From a virus, in the IMG/VR virus record IMGVR_UViG_3300010885_021922, positions 1 through 41,634 of that record: DNA of 41,634 nucleotides. One strand, given 5' to 3'. Each line of letters begins with the position of its first letter. Positions within the stretch are counted from its first letter, which is position 1. Of this stretch, positions 26,644-34,287 are shown piece by piece. Below the pieces are notes generated by a model that was given only the letters and a program-made list of their open reading frames with translations, was not told the origin of the DNA and ran no database searches. The translations under genes and the position numbers were made by a program.

Positions 26644-27363
26644 ATGAAAATGAGAACTTCATCAAAAGGTCTATACACACTGAAAGGGCTTGAGGGCTTT
26701 CGGGGGAAAGCATATCAATGCCAAGCAGGACGTTGGACATGGGGATATGGGTCAACTGAGAATGTGAAGGAGGGCGATGAAATCACTGAACCCGACGCAA
26801 GCCTGTTGCTCAGTCGGGAACTCATCCCTTACGAACACGCAGTCTCGACAGCGACGAATGGTTGCTGTAATCAAAATCAATACGACGCGCTCGTCATGCT
26901 GGCCTGGAACATAGGCATTGAAGGGATGCGAACCAGTAGCGTCATCAAGGCCCATGATCGTGGAGACTTCATCGCTGCTTCCCGAGCATTCGGTCTATGG
27001 AACAAATACACTAATCCCGCGACAAAACAGAAAGTGGTCAGCACGGGTCTAACCCGCAGACGTGCCATTGAGGCAACCCTCTATCTCACACCTGTATTTG
27101 GTGAAGCGATAATTGAGATACCGCAGGCGGTGGAGCCTCCAAAACCCATGTCTGAAAGCACCATCAATCGGGCGGGATTAGTTGCCGGCAGTACTGCTAC
27201 GATTGCGGCGGTGACACAGACTGCCACGCTGATGAACCAGTTGAAGGATCAGGTCACAGAACTTGGCACATGGGTCGTACCGATCCTGTTGTTGTCAACT
27301 ATCATCTCGATTAGCTATATGGTCTATCAGCGATTCCAACAGCGAGAGCAGGGACACGTGTGA
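26644..27363 (+). CDS. GH24 lysozyme with Glu-Cys-Thr triad and C-terminal membrane segment, cassette B
   Basis: A 239-residue endolysin. The catalytic region EGFRGKAYQCQAGRWTWGYG has Glu17, Cys26 and Thr32 in the E-8-x-5-T spacing, with Cys where Asp is usual; natural E-C-T lysozymes are known and the T4 D20C variant is active. The domain continues to about residue 150 (NQNQYDALVMLAWNIG, TGLTRRRAIEATLY). After a proline linker the protein ends in a hydrophobic segment (WVVPILLLSTIISISYMVY) and a basic tail. There is no N-terminal signal or SAR segment, unlike the endolysin of cassette A. ATG 26650 may be the true start because it fits the AGGA site better. It overlaps the next gene by GTGA. 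Confidence 0.85.
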   Translation: MKMRTSSKGLYTLKGLEGFRGKAYQCQAGRWTWGYGSTENVKEGDEITEPDASLLLSRELIPYEHAVSTATNGCCNQNQYDALVMLAWNIGIEGMRTSSVIKAHDRGDFIAASRAFGLWNKYTNPATKQKVVSTGLTRRRAIEATLYLTPVFGEAIIEIPQAVEPPKPMSESTINRAGLVAGSTATIAAVTQTATLMNQLKDQVTELGTWVVPILLLSTIISISYMVYQRFQQREQGHV

Positions 27364-27794
27364 TATACAACTATGCCATCGTCGCCCTGATTGCCGCATC
27401 TATTGCGGGTGTGGGCACTTGGCGAGTGGAAGAGTGGCGATGGACTGCAAAGGAGGTGAAACGTGAACAACAGGTTTTGGCTGACCAGCAACGCATCGCA
27501 AAGGAGACTTTTCGGAAATCCGAGAAAGTCATTGCTGCCCAAAATGCCAGTGCTGCCCGCATGGTGTCTCTTAATCGCGCTGCCGCTTCTAGTCGTGATG
27601 CTCTTGGCAGCTTGCAGTACACCTCCGAAGTCCAGCGTCGAGCAGCCGCCGATTCCCTCTCTACCTGCACTGCCAATGCAGCTACCGTTGACCTCGTATT
27701 CGGCAAGTGTGGAGTTGCTCTTCAACGAGTGGCGGCAGATGCTGACCTCTGGGCGTCCACAGCCGTGATGCTGCACGATGCTTGCTTTAAATAA
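27360..27794 (+). CDS. Rz: inner-membrane spanin Rz, cassette B
   Basis: A 144-residue i-spanin starting at GTG, which overlaps the lysozyme stop (GTGA). It has an N-terminal anchor (YAIVALIAASIAGVGTW) and a charged helical periplasmic domain. The part AAQNASAARMVSLNRAAASSRDALGSL aligns with the Rz of cassette A. The Rz1 gene is embedded in its +1 frame with an offset of 103 bp (109 bp in cassette A). Its 3' end overlaps the convergent minus-strand gene by 8 bp. Confidence 0.8.
   Translation: MIYNYAIVALIAASIAGVGTWRVEEWRWTAKEVKREQQVLADQQRIAKETFRKSEKVIAAQNASAARMVSLNRAAASSRDALGSLQYTSEVQRRAAADSLSTCTANAATVDLVFGKCGVALQRVAADADLWASTAVMLHDACFK
27463..27768 (+). CDS. Rz1: outer-membrane spanin Rz1 lipoprotein embedded in Rz, cassette B
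   Basis: A 101-residue o-spanin. GTG 27463 follows a near-perfect AAGGAGGT ribosome site by 6 bp inside the Rz gene, strong evidence that this embedded frame is translated. The N-terminal 30 residues are basic, then a hydrophobic segment (WCLLIALPLLVVMLLAAC) ends in a lipobox with Cys51, and the mature part is proline-rich (STPPKSSVEQPPIPSLPALP). The C-terminal end (ASVELLFNEWRQMLTSG) is longer than in the cassette A copy. Confidence 0.82.
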   Translation: MNNRFWLTSNASQRRLFGNPRKSLLPKMPVLPAWCLLIALPLLVVMLLAACSTPPKSSVEQPPIPSLPALPMQLPLTSYSASVELLFNEWRQMLTSGRPQP

Positions 27795-28254
27795 GAGGTT
27801 CTTTGTGTTTCAGGTTCCTTACCGCAGCAGCAATGTCCTTGCCTGTATGGATAAAACTTTTATCACAAAGCACCGCTGCCTCCTCCAACGCAGCATGACG
27901 AGTGTAGTAACTGTAGCGTTGCAGTACGGCATTTTTGACAATCAGGCGTTCTAACTCTGCCGGTACTTCACCCTTTTTATACCGCATTTGCTGGCTGGTG
28001 CAAAAGCACAAGAGTGTGGACACATAGCAATAACTCTCCCCATCGGGCCTGTTTTCCAACACGCACCAATCTTCCGAGTTGCCCACAGCCATGGTTGGCT
28101 CGAAGGCGATTTCGTAGTCATCGGGTACGTCGATCCTGCACAGATACGATCCGACTTCATCGTGCTGGATGGTCCATTCCTTGGGCACGGGCGCAGCATC
28201 CTGTCGGTTGATGGCAAGGCTCAGGGCCAGTTGGGTTGCTTGGGATTTGTTCAT
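27787..28254 (-). CDS. hypothetical early protein, 155 aa
   Basis: A 155-residue cytoplasmic-type protein with several Cys (SYLCRIDVPDDYEIAFEP, YCYVSTLLCFCTSQQMRYKKGE) and no recognised domain. It starts with MNKSQATQLALSLA, which resembles the start of the gp88-like protein at 41039. It has an AGGA ribosome site. It is the last gene of the leftward replication operon and overlaps the rightward Rz gene by 8 bp; no intrinsic terminator is seen at this convergent junction. Confidence 0.6.
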   Translation of the reverse strand: MNKSQATQLALSLAINRQDAAPVPKEWTIQHDEVGSYLCRIDVPDDYEIAFEPTMAVGNSEDWCVLENRPDGESYCYVSTLLCFCTSQQMRYKKGEVPAELERLIVKNAVLQRYSYYTRHAALEEAAVLCDKSFIHTGKDIAAAVRNLKHKEPLI

Positions 28255-28257
28255 GGT

Positions 28258-28341
28258 CTATCCTGTAAAAGAATGAAAGTCTAGCGAAGTGAATGGGGGC
28301 TTATTCGGCATCGAGGGGCGTAACCTTTCGAGTAGGCTCAT
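28258..28341 (-). CDS. possible 27-residue ORF
   Basis: A 27-residue ORF (MSLLERLRPSMPNKPPF and ten more) whose ATG overlaps the stop of the upstream gene (ATGA) and which ends 3 bp before the next gene. The coupling and its fit in an otherwise gene-free 80-bp gap make translation possible, but nothing else supports it; it could be a leader or spacer. Confidence 0.3.
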   Translation of the reverse strand: MSLLERLRPSMPNKPPFTSLDFHSFTG

Positions 28342-28535
28342 TTCCCATCCTCCTTAGTCAGCATACCGATGTACCTTTTTAATCTGCTGATCCGATCATT
28401 GTTGTAACCCACAAGTGCTGCGGCAAACTCCTTTGCTGTCTCTGCCTCGAGCTTCGCCAGTTCAGCCACCATGAGTTCTGCGCTTGCCACTTCGAGTGGG
28501 GTCAGTTTGCGAAATAATTTCTTTAGCCAATTCAT
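28338..28535 (-). CDS. small phage protein, 65 aa, helical
   Basis: A 65-residue protein with an amphipathic basic start (MNWLKKLFRKLTPLEVASAEL) and two helices (EAETAKEFAAALVGYNNDRISRLKRYI). The arrangement KLFRKxTPLEVA...YNxxRIxRLxxYI is familiar from small proteins in phage replication regions, of unknown role. It lies directly after the helicase gene with an AAGGAG ribosome site. Confidence 0.65.
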   Translation of the reverse strand: MNWLKKLFRKLTPLEVASAELMVAELAKLEAETAKEFAAALVGYNNDRISRLKRYIGMLTKEDGK

Positions 28536-28546
28536 TTCATCACTCC

Positions 28547-29956
28547 TTACATTTTCCTTGATATTCGATATTGCTTTACCGCCTCGCGCAGACCTGATTG
28601 CGTCTGCGCCTTTTGGTCAAGCGCCAATGCTTGCGCTTGATCCATCGTGTCAAGCATCAAGATACGATGACAGATTACAGGTGCCCCCTGACCTTGGCGC
28701 CTGATTCGCGCAGTGAACTGCTCGTATAGATCCAGACTCCAGTTCAACCCATACCAGACCACGATGTGACCAGTGTCCTGTAGACCGTCGATACCATGCC
28801 CCATAGAAGCAGGGTGCCCGATCATCAGGGGGCAATCCCCACTCTTCCATCGGCGCATCGCCTCAATCAAGGACGATTCGCTTTTACACTCAGTCAGATT
28901 GATTGGGCGAATCTTCTTGAACCGGGTCATGATCCTCTCAGCATCTGAGCGATATGCGTAAGAGCATAGGACAGGTTGCCCCTGGGCCTCATCGAGCACC
29001 TCCTCGAGCGCGTCGAGTTTGAGATCATGCACAGGCTCCCACAGAGGCATACCTGCCACGGGATACATGGCGCCGTTGCTAAATTGCAAACATTTATTTG
29101 TCAGTGACGCCTGATTGAACAGGTCAACCTCTGCACCACTGTCGAGCTTAATAAATAGTTCCCGCTCCATCTTGTCGTACATGATCCTGAGATCGTCTGG
29201 CATCTCAATCTCGATATCGTTCACCCGAAGGTCAGGAAGGGGGTTGTAGTCAGCCGCAGACATCTCCAGTGTGATTTCCCCTATCAACTGTTTGATCGTT
29301 GATTCTGTGTCATCGTAGGCCACTTCCTTATAGGGGCCGATCTTGCGGTAGAACCGGGTGCGAAATGCAGTCTTGCTGACCCCGAGGCGAAAGCCCCGGT
29401 CAACAACCAGGAACTGACCATGCAGATCCTTATACCCGTTGCTTGCGGGGGTGCCCGTGAGGCCAGTTGCCCAATCGAATTTGTCCAACACAGTCTTGAT
29501 CGACCTGACCCTCTCTGTGCCTGAGTTTTTCATCTTACTCACTTCATCCCATACGATGCCATTGAATGGGATTGGTAGATTCTTCTTGGTGAAGTAGGTC
29601 TGAAGCGACTCTGCCAACCACTGCAGATTCTCATAGTTGATCATGTAGATGTCAGCGGGACGCAGCAGAGCACGGATGCGTTGGTCACGGGTGCCAGTAA
29701 CCATCGAGAAGGTCAGATGCTTGGTGTGCCCCCATTTAGCAGCCTCTTGGCGCCACACAAGCCTGATAACCCGGATGGGGGCCACGATAATCACACCACG
29801 TAAGAACCGCTGGGCCAGCAGATGCGCCAGCGTGGTGAGCGTGATCACCGTCTTACCTAAACCCATATCAAGCCACAACATCGACTGTGGGTGGGTGCAT
29901 TGGAAGTTGACTGCTCTTTTCTGGTAGTCGAATAGGAGGTCGGGGGTAAGGGTCAT
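28547..29956 (-). CDS. SNF2-type DEAD/DEAH helicase
   Basis: A 469-residue superfamily 2 ATPase. Motifs in order: FDYQKRAVNF (Q-like), MGLGKT (motif I, about 31-36), WDEVSK (motif II), LTGTP (motif III), and in the second RecA domain YGLNWSLDLYEQFTARIRRQGQ (motifs V-VI with both arginines). This compact SNF2-like helicase accompanies VRR-NUC, DUF2815 and DUF2800 genes in many phages and prophages and probably remodels replication or recombination intermediates. The GAGG of its ribosome site lies in the end of the preceding mini-ORF, whose stop directly abuts its ATG. Confidence 0.9.
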   Translation of the reverse strand: MTLTPDLLFDYQKRAVNFQCTHPQSMLWLDMGLGKTVITLTTLAHLLAQRFLRGVIIVAPIRVIRLVWRQEAAKWGHTKHLTFSMVTGTRDQRIRALLRPADIYMINYENLQWLAESLQTYFTKKNLPIPFNGIVWDEVSKMKNSGTERVRSIKTVLDKFDWATGLTGTPASNGYKDLHGQFLVVDRGFRLGVSKTAFRTRFYRKIGPYKEVAYDDTESTIKQLIGEITLEMSAADYNPLPDLRVNDIEIEMPDDLRIMYDKMERELFIKLDSGAEVDLFNQASLTNKCLQFSNGAMYPVAGMPLWEPVHDLKLDALEEVLDEAQGQPVLCSYAYRSDAERIMTRFKKIRPINLTECKSESSLIEAMRRWKSGDCPLMIGHPASMGHGIDGLQDTGHIVVWYGLNWSLDLYEQFTARIRRQGQGAPVICHRILMLDTMDQAQALALDQKAQTQSGLREAVKQYRISRKM

Positions 29957-30052
29957 TCAGACCTCACTCAAAAAGGCATCACATCCAATGAGGGGGACGG
30001 TATCGGGGTTGTAATCAAACAGTTCCCTAACACGAGTTTGTGTAATCTTCAT
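29957..30052 (-). CDS. 31-residue ORF resembling an HNH-endonuclease N-terminus
   Basis: The ORF encodes MKITQTRVRELFDYNPDT followed by 13 unrelated residues. The first 18 residues are very like the conserved opening of many phage HNH homing endonucleases (ITQxRLxELFxYxPxTG), but the Gly and the whole catalytic domain are missing. Its ATG overlaps the VRR-NUC stop (ATGA) and its stop abuts the helicase ATG. It may be the stub left by deletion of an HNH gene and kept because it couples translation. Confidence 0.5.
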   Translation of the reverse strand: MKITQTRVRELFDYNPDTVPLIGCDAFLSEV

Positions 30053-30342
30053 ACTGACCCCCAGGACATCACATCAACCATGTCCTTACCATCGGCAATG
30101 TTGTCAATGACAAACACTTGAACCCCTTGACGCTGAAGCCTGTAGTGCTCTCGTAGTTGTGCAGCAGTAGCCTTCTTGCCGGGTGCTTTGAACTCGCAGA
30201 AAAACACTCTACCGTGCTTGGCGATGAACAGTCGATCAGGCACTGAGGACCGGGACGGACTTGTGAACTTGTACACGAGCATCCCTTTGGTTGAGGCATA
30301 CTCACACACCTTCTTCTCAATCTGTTTCTCTAACATAGACAC
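30049..30342 (-). CDS. VRR-NUC domain nuclease
   Basis: A 97-residue single-domain nuclease of the PD-(D/E)xK fold. The active site is visible as VPDRLFI (Asp) and VFFCEFKAPGKKATAAQ (Glu-x-Lys), followed by the typical LQRQGVQVFVID. Stand-alone VRR-NUC proteins can cut branched DNA such as Holliday junctions, which would help resolve replicative DNA before packaging. GTG 30342 or ATG 30336 are both possible starts. It overlaps the polymerase gene by 13 bp. Confidence 0.9.
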   Translation of the reverse strand: MSMLEKQIEKKVCEYASTKGMLVYKFTSPSRSSVPDRLFIAKHGRVFFCEFKAPGKKATAAQLREHYRLQRQGVQVFVIDNIADGKDMVDVMSWGSV

Positions 30343-32171
30343 AAGGTGATCTTCTCCACCTCCCTCACGTAGTAGTCGTAATCCACAGGCAACACACCAG
30401 CATCTTTGATGTCATTGCACACCTGTACACCCCACCCGGCCTCCACTCTGATCTGCCGCCATTCCTTCTTGTCTTTGAGGGGTGGCATCCACTTTGTCAG
30501 ACGACCACCACCCACGGCAATGTAGTATCGCGTGGTGTTCTGCAGTTGCTCCAGGATCGTGTCCTTCTCAATGGACAGATAGCTGGTGCGGGGGATCTTT
30601 GCCCTCAGCATGAAGTCGTAGATATCGGGCCATGCCTCCACAGTCCTCCTGATCGACACTCCATGAAGCAACACCAACTCAGCCACCTTGGGGACCACCA
30701 GTGCGCTATGATTTTGTGACCAATCCATGTCGTACTCATAGCAACCCTTGCGCTTGACCTTGCCCTCGGCAGACTCCGCGATGTAGTTGTTTACATCGCG
30801 AATAAACATTCTCTTATAGGTAACCTGCTCGAGTTGCAGCCTTGTGCGATGCTGCCATGCCTCGCAAGCAAGATCGACCAGAGCCTTCTTGTCCCTCGGA
30901 ACACGCACTGTCACACCATCGGTGTTTAACTGGATCAGGGATAACCCCTCAATATGAAGTAGACCTTCAGTTAGTAGACACAAAAGAAGTTGACCATTCA
31001 ATGTGATCCTCATCGTAAACAGTGGGTCGTAAAAGACACTGAATTTATTGTTCGAGTCGCCGTAGACTCCGTTGAGTGCAAGTTTAAGCATTGCGTTCTC
31101 GGTTGTTCCTTTGGCGTGGTGCTTGCGCTGCTCATAGAGATCAGCGTAGATGGCGCAGAACTCTGAGCCGAGGTGTTCTGGGTAGAACCCATTCGCAATC
31201 GCCAAGTTTGGATAATAAGATTGGACATCGAGGTCCACGATGACGAATTCATCATCGGAGGTGATGATCCGGTTTTCAACGCTACCGTGGATTCCTCCGA
31301 GGCCGAAGACAAACTCGAATCCTTCGATGTTTGCTGTGATGTCATTGAATACCCCTTTTGTCTCAGTTATGGTTTGTCCTTTGAGCCACTCAAGGATGCG
31401 TTGGAACTCGGGCTGGTCGAAGTGCAGCCAGTGCAGGATGGCGTCCTTGAGCACGATCACCGGCCGCTTGGTCTGCCTCGGTGTGCGCCCATCAGGGCCA
31501 TACTCATAGCAAGGAACTCCTGCTTCTTCTAGCTTCATGATGAAGTAGTCCTTCCCAATCTTGGTGTCGTTATGGTTCATAAAGTCCCGTGAATATTTCT
31601 GAGTCAATTGCTCACGGAACTTGATCATGTCGAGTGTGTGGTGGTAGAACAGTTTGGTCATGGACACATCGTGTGCGTTGTACCGCTTGAGCAGGGGTAA
31701 CTGGTCCTGAGTCAGATCAGTGCCCACAGGGAACGGTAAGTCCTGGATGCTATCTGCCCTCATGTTGAACTCGAGCACCTTCAAACTGGTAGACCGCGCC
31801 CGGTTGTCAAAGTGGTGGATCTTGAACAGATCGATCTGTTCAACAACCCGGTCCTTGGGGTAAACCTGATGCACCCACTTGTCATCATCCTGAGAGTCGA
31901 TGATTGATTGGGCCTTGAGGTAGAGGGTCTTGGCATCAGACTTACCCATGCGGGCCAGGGTATGCAGGATCGGGTAGTCGAACCCAAGATTGTTAAACCC
32001 TATCATCCTGGCTCCAGTGTCCCCCAAATGCACCAGGAAATCGATGATGGCGCCAGAATCATTGCGCCATGGGCTGATCTCATATGCAAGCCTCATCGGC
32101 CCCAAAGTCTGTTCGAACGCTATTGTGAATACATTTGGGTATGTTTCACAATCGTAGATCCAATCGGTCAT
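30330..32171 (-). CDS. family B DNA polymerase with 3'-5' exonuclease
   Basis: A 613-residue replicative polymerase. Exonuclease motifs: YDCETYPNVF (Exo I, D-x-E), MIGFNNLGFDYPIL (Exo II, N...FD) and YNAHD (Exo III). Polymerase motifs: DLDVQSYYPNLAI (motif A), LKLALNGVYGDSNNKFS (motif B, K...NxxYG) and LNTDGVTV (motif C, a D-T-D-G variant as TDG with Asn before it). ATG 32171 is chosen because GGAG lies 8 bp upstream; the in-frame GTG 32207 lacks one. Note that motif C reads N-T-D-G rather than D-T-D-G, so the first acidic residue is Asn. It is short for a family B enzyme (T4 is about 900). Confidence 0.85.
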   Translation of the reverse strand: MTDWIYDCETYPNVFTIAFEQTLGPMRLAYEISPWRNDSGAIIDFLVHLGDTGARMIGFNNLGFDYPILHTLARMGKSDAKTLYLKAQSIIDSQDDDKWVHQVYPKDRVVEQIDLFKIHHFDNRARSTSLKVLEFNMRADSIQDLPFPVGTDLTQDQLPLLKRYNAHDVSMTKLFYHHTLDMIKFREQLTQKYSRDFMNHNDTKIGKDYFIMKLEEAGVPCYEYGPDGRTPRQTKRPVIVLKDAILHWLHFDQPEFQRILEWLKGQTITETKGVFNDITANIEGFEFVFGLGGIHGSVENRIITSDDEFVIVDLDVQSYYPNLAIANGFYPEHLGSEFCAIYADLYEQRKHHAKGTTENAMLKLALNGVYGDSNNKFSVFYDPLFTMRITLNGQLLLCLLTEGLLHIEGLSLIQLNTDGVTVRVPRDKKALVDLACEAWQHRTRLQLEQVTYKRMFIRDVNNYIAESAEGKVKRKGCYEYDMDWSQNHSALVVPKVAELVLLHGVSIRRTVEAWPDIYDFMLRAKIPRTSYLSIEKDTILEQLQNTTRYYIAVGGGRLTKWMPPLKDKKEWRQIRVEAGWGVQVCNDIKDAGVLPVDYDYYVREVEKITLCLC

Positions 32172-32216
32172 TACAGTTACTCCAATTACAAGGGCCGGGG
32201 TACTCACTGCACCATT

Positions 32217-32241
32217 ACACAGGGGTCATAACTCCCTGTGT
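32217..32241. promoter_or_regulatory. 8-bp inverted repeat upstream of the polymerase gene
   Basis: ACACAGGG (32217-32224) and CCCTGTGT (32234-32241) form a perfect 8-bp stem with a 9-nt loop in the 98-bp gap between the DUF2815 and polymerase genes. There is no U-run on either strand. It may attenuate or protect the mRNA, or serve as a protein site. Confidence 0.4.
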
Positions 32242-32269
32242 TCTGGCATCCGCTTTCCCCCGTATTACA

Positions 32270-32968
32270 TCAGGTCAAGAAGGAAGGCAACCCAAGTGGT
32301 GCGAAACTAGGTGCCGCAGTCTGCCCAAAAGGAGCAAAGGGCATCTGGACCACAGGTTGAGTCGCAGGACCACTGACCACTGAACCAAACATCCCAGTGG
32401 TGTCAACTGGACCCTCGCCGAAGGCTGTATCATCACCAGCGAACTGCAGAGCGACGAGATCACAACGGATGCCACGACCAAATTTGTTCTCCTGCAGCCA
32501 CGGTTTGATTGCAGCGTTGACACGGCATCCACCATACATTTTGCGAGTAATCAACTGGTAGGCCATGGTATTTGATGGATCGATGGGTTTACCATCAGCA
32601 TCAATGATCTGCGGCGGGCTATCCTTGCCGCATGTGATATAGGCATGACCCGCATACCCGTCATAAGGCAGGAAGGTCTTCTTGTTGACCTTCTCCTCAC
32701 CGGCCCCAAAGCAGCGCACCTTGCGGTCCTGCTGGATCATCTGCATCACAGTGTTGACATGTTCTTTCCACTTATCAGTCACCAACTCAACATACCGTGC
32801 GATGAACGCTGCCATTGCGGGACCGTCTTTGGGCACGATTAGTTCGCAGTTATAGCTGATACGTTCCTTGCCGGTGGACTCATCCACCTTGCGTTGAGGT
32901 TCAGCGATGTGGGGAAAACTCAGCCTAGCGTTAGAGATCAGGACGACCCCATTCATTTCAGTTGCCAT
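32270..32968 (-). CDS. DUF2815 protein, ssDNA-binding-like
   Basis: A 232-residue protein of the DUF2815 family, whose phage Enc34 member was shown to be an OB-fold ssDNA-binding protein. Landmarks: VLISNARLSFPHIAEPQ near the N-terminus, GKERISYNCELIVPK, YDGYAGHAYITCG, and MYGGCRVNAAIKPWLQEN. The C-terminal 40 residues are Pro/Phe/Ala-rich and flexible, as in many SSBs. It would coat single strands during replication or recombination together with the neighbouring polymerase and DUF2800 nuclease. A GGAG ribosome site is present. Confidence 0.88.
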   Translation of the reverse strand: MATEMNGVVLISNARLSFPHIAEPQRKVDESTGKERISYNCELIVPKDGPAMAAFIARYVELVTDKWKEHVNTVMQMIQQDRKVRCFGAGEEKVNKKTFLPYDGYAGHAYITCGKDSPPQIIDADGKPIDPSNTMAYQLITRKMYGGCRVNAAIKPWLQENKFGRGIRCDLVALQFAGDDTAFGEGPVDTTGMFGSVVSGPATQPVVQMPFAPFGQTAAPSFAPLGLPSFLT

Positions 32969-32985
32969 TTTAAATTACTCCAAAA

Positions 32986-34287
32986 TTACTTTAACCAATC
33001 TGGCAATGTCTCCACTGCCAGCACTTCAACTGCACCGAAGAGGGGTGCAGCGTTCAGACTCACGGCTTGTCGTGAATCGGACTCGGATACGACAGTCGGT
33101 TTCCCGGCCATCTTTGTGACGTACTCATCATTCAGGATCTTAAGTTGCCGTGCACTGAGTTGCTTGCATATCTTCTCACCCTTGGACTCTTTTGTCCACT
33201 GGAGCTTCTCAGTCTTGGCTATGCTCACCAGTTTTGTCTCGAACACTGCACTTTTGGGAACACCCATCGTAGTCAGTTTCAATGCAATCTGATCATCGGG
33301 TAATGCCCACACCCTCGAACCGCGACCATACACCACCTTGAGGCCGGGGATACTGATCCCTGCATTCATGCGGCGCAGTGCCTCGATTTCAACAGCATCA
33401 ATCATTGTACGCATCAGAGGTGCAGCCTCAAGGATCTCCTTGATCTTCCAGTTTGAAAGTTCAGTGGGTTCCTTGTTTGCAGATTGCTGTGCAATGTTGA
33501 TGGGACTGAACAGACTCATTGCATCCATGACATGCGAATTCACAGCAGCGCATCCACCCTTGGCACGGCAGAATTTGCACTGACTATCCCCTGGCACCAA
33601 TGGCGCATCAGGATCATCAGTAGCTGCAGCCTTGCTCACAATTTCACCAAGCTTACCCATCAGTTCCTTCGATGTCATCTCATGTGAGGTGATTGGAGGG
33701 ATGCCCTTGAGCGCGAGTTTGGGTTGGATAATTGTGAATCGCACTGTTGAGGGCAATGATTCGCTGTTGACAGGAAGCTTCAGACCAGCCAATACACCGA
33801 GAGCATACTGCTCAAGCTGTGGGTTAGACTTGGCATCCACGGTCCCCATGCCATCCTTGTAGTCGATCACTTCGACAATGTTTGCACTCCAGATGATGAC
33901 ATCAACTGTGCCTCCCATGTCGGGTCGTCCTGTGTAATAAGCGGGATCAACATGGGACTCTGACCACAGTTGTGACGGGATGCCTGATCTTATAAGCTCT
34001 GCCCCCATCCGGTCCTTGATGTAGTCTACGGCGACCCTTACTCGTGCTGCCCGATCTGCGTCAACGATGAACTCCCCCTCATGGTCACTGAGAGTCAGTC
34101 CTACCATCGTGGTAGGGTCTGCCAGATCTACCTTGATGCATCGCTCCAGTAGATAGTGGGTGTGGGTGCCATCAATGGCAGCAGCACCACCAGAGGAGTC
34201 GGGGTACTTCGCCTCCTCCCGGATCGAACCGGGACACAAGTGCCACCGATGTGCCCTGCTTGGCGACAGTGTAGAGTGTGCGCTCAT
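32986..34287 (-). CDS. DUF2800 protein, RecB-like PD-(D/E)xK nuclease
   Basis: A 433-residue member of DUF2800. HSTLSPSRAHRWHLCPGSIREEAKYPDSSGGAAAIDGTHTH spread over residues 3-45 is the family start, GGTVDVIIWSANIVEVIDYKDG carries the D...DxK active site, and CKFCRAKGGCAA forms a Cys cluster like the Fe-S clusters of Cas4/AddB nucleases. It is probably a 5'-3' or 3'-5' exonuclease used in phage recombination with the DUF2815 protein as partner. The ATG overlaps the upstream stop by one base (TGATG). Confidence 0.88.
   Translation of the reverse strand: MSAHSTLSPSRAHRWHLCPGSIREEAKYPDSSGGAAAIDGTHTHYLLERCIKVDLADPTTMVGLTLSDHEGEFIVDADRAARVRVAVDYIKDRMGAELIRSGIPSQLWSESHVDPAYYTGRPDMGGTVDVIIWSANIVEVIDYKDGMGTVDAKSNPQLEQYALGVLAGLKLPVNSESLPSTVRFTIIQPKLALKGIPPITSHEMTSKELMGKLGEIVSKAAATDDPDAPLVPGDSQCKFCRAKGGCAAVNSHVMDAMSLFSPINIAQQSANKEPTELSNWKIKEILEAAPLMRTMIDAVEIEALRRMNAGISIPGLKVVYGRGSRVWALPDDQIALKLTTMGVPKSAVFETKLVSIAKTEKLQWTKESKGEKICKQLSARQLKILNDEYVTKMAGKPTVVSESDSRQAVSLNAAPLFGAVEVLAVETLPDWLK

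Noticed and set aside
34205-34235. tRNA T-arm-like sequence (minus strand CCCGGTTCGATCCGGG)
   Set aside because: The loop has 6 instead of 7 bases, no other tRNA arms are found, and the bases encode the conserved CPGSIREEAKY segment of the DUF2800 protein.
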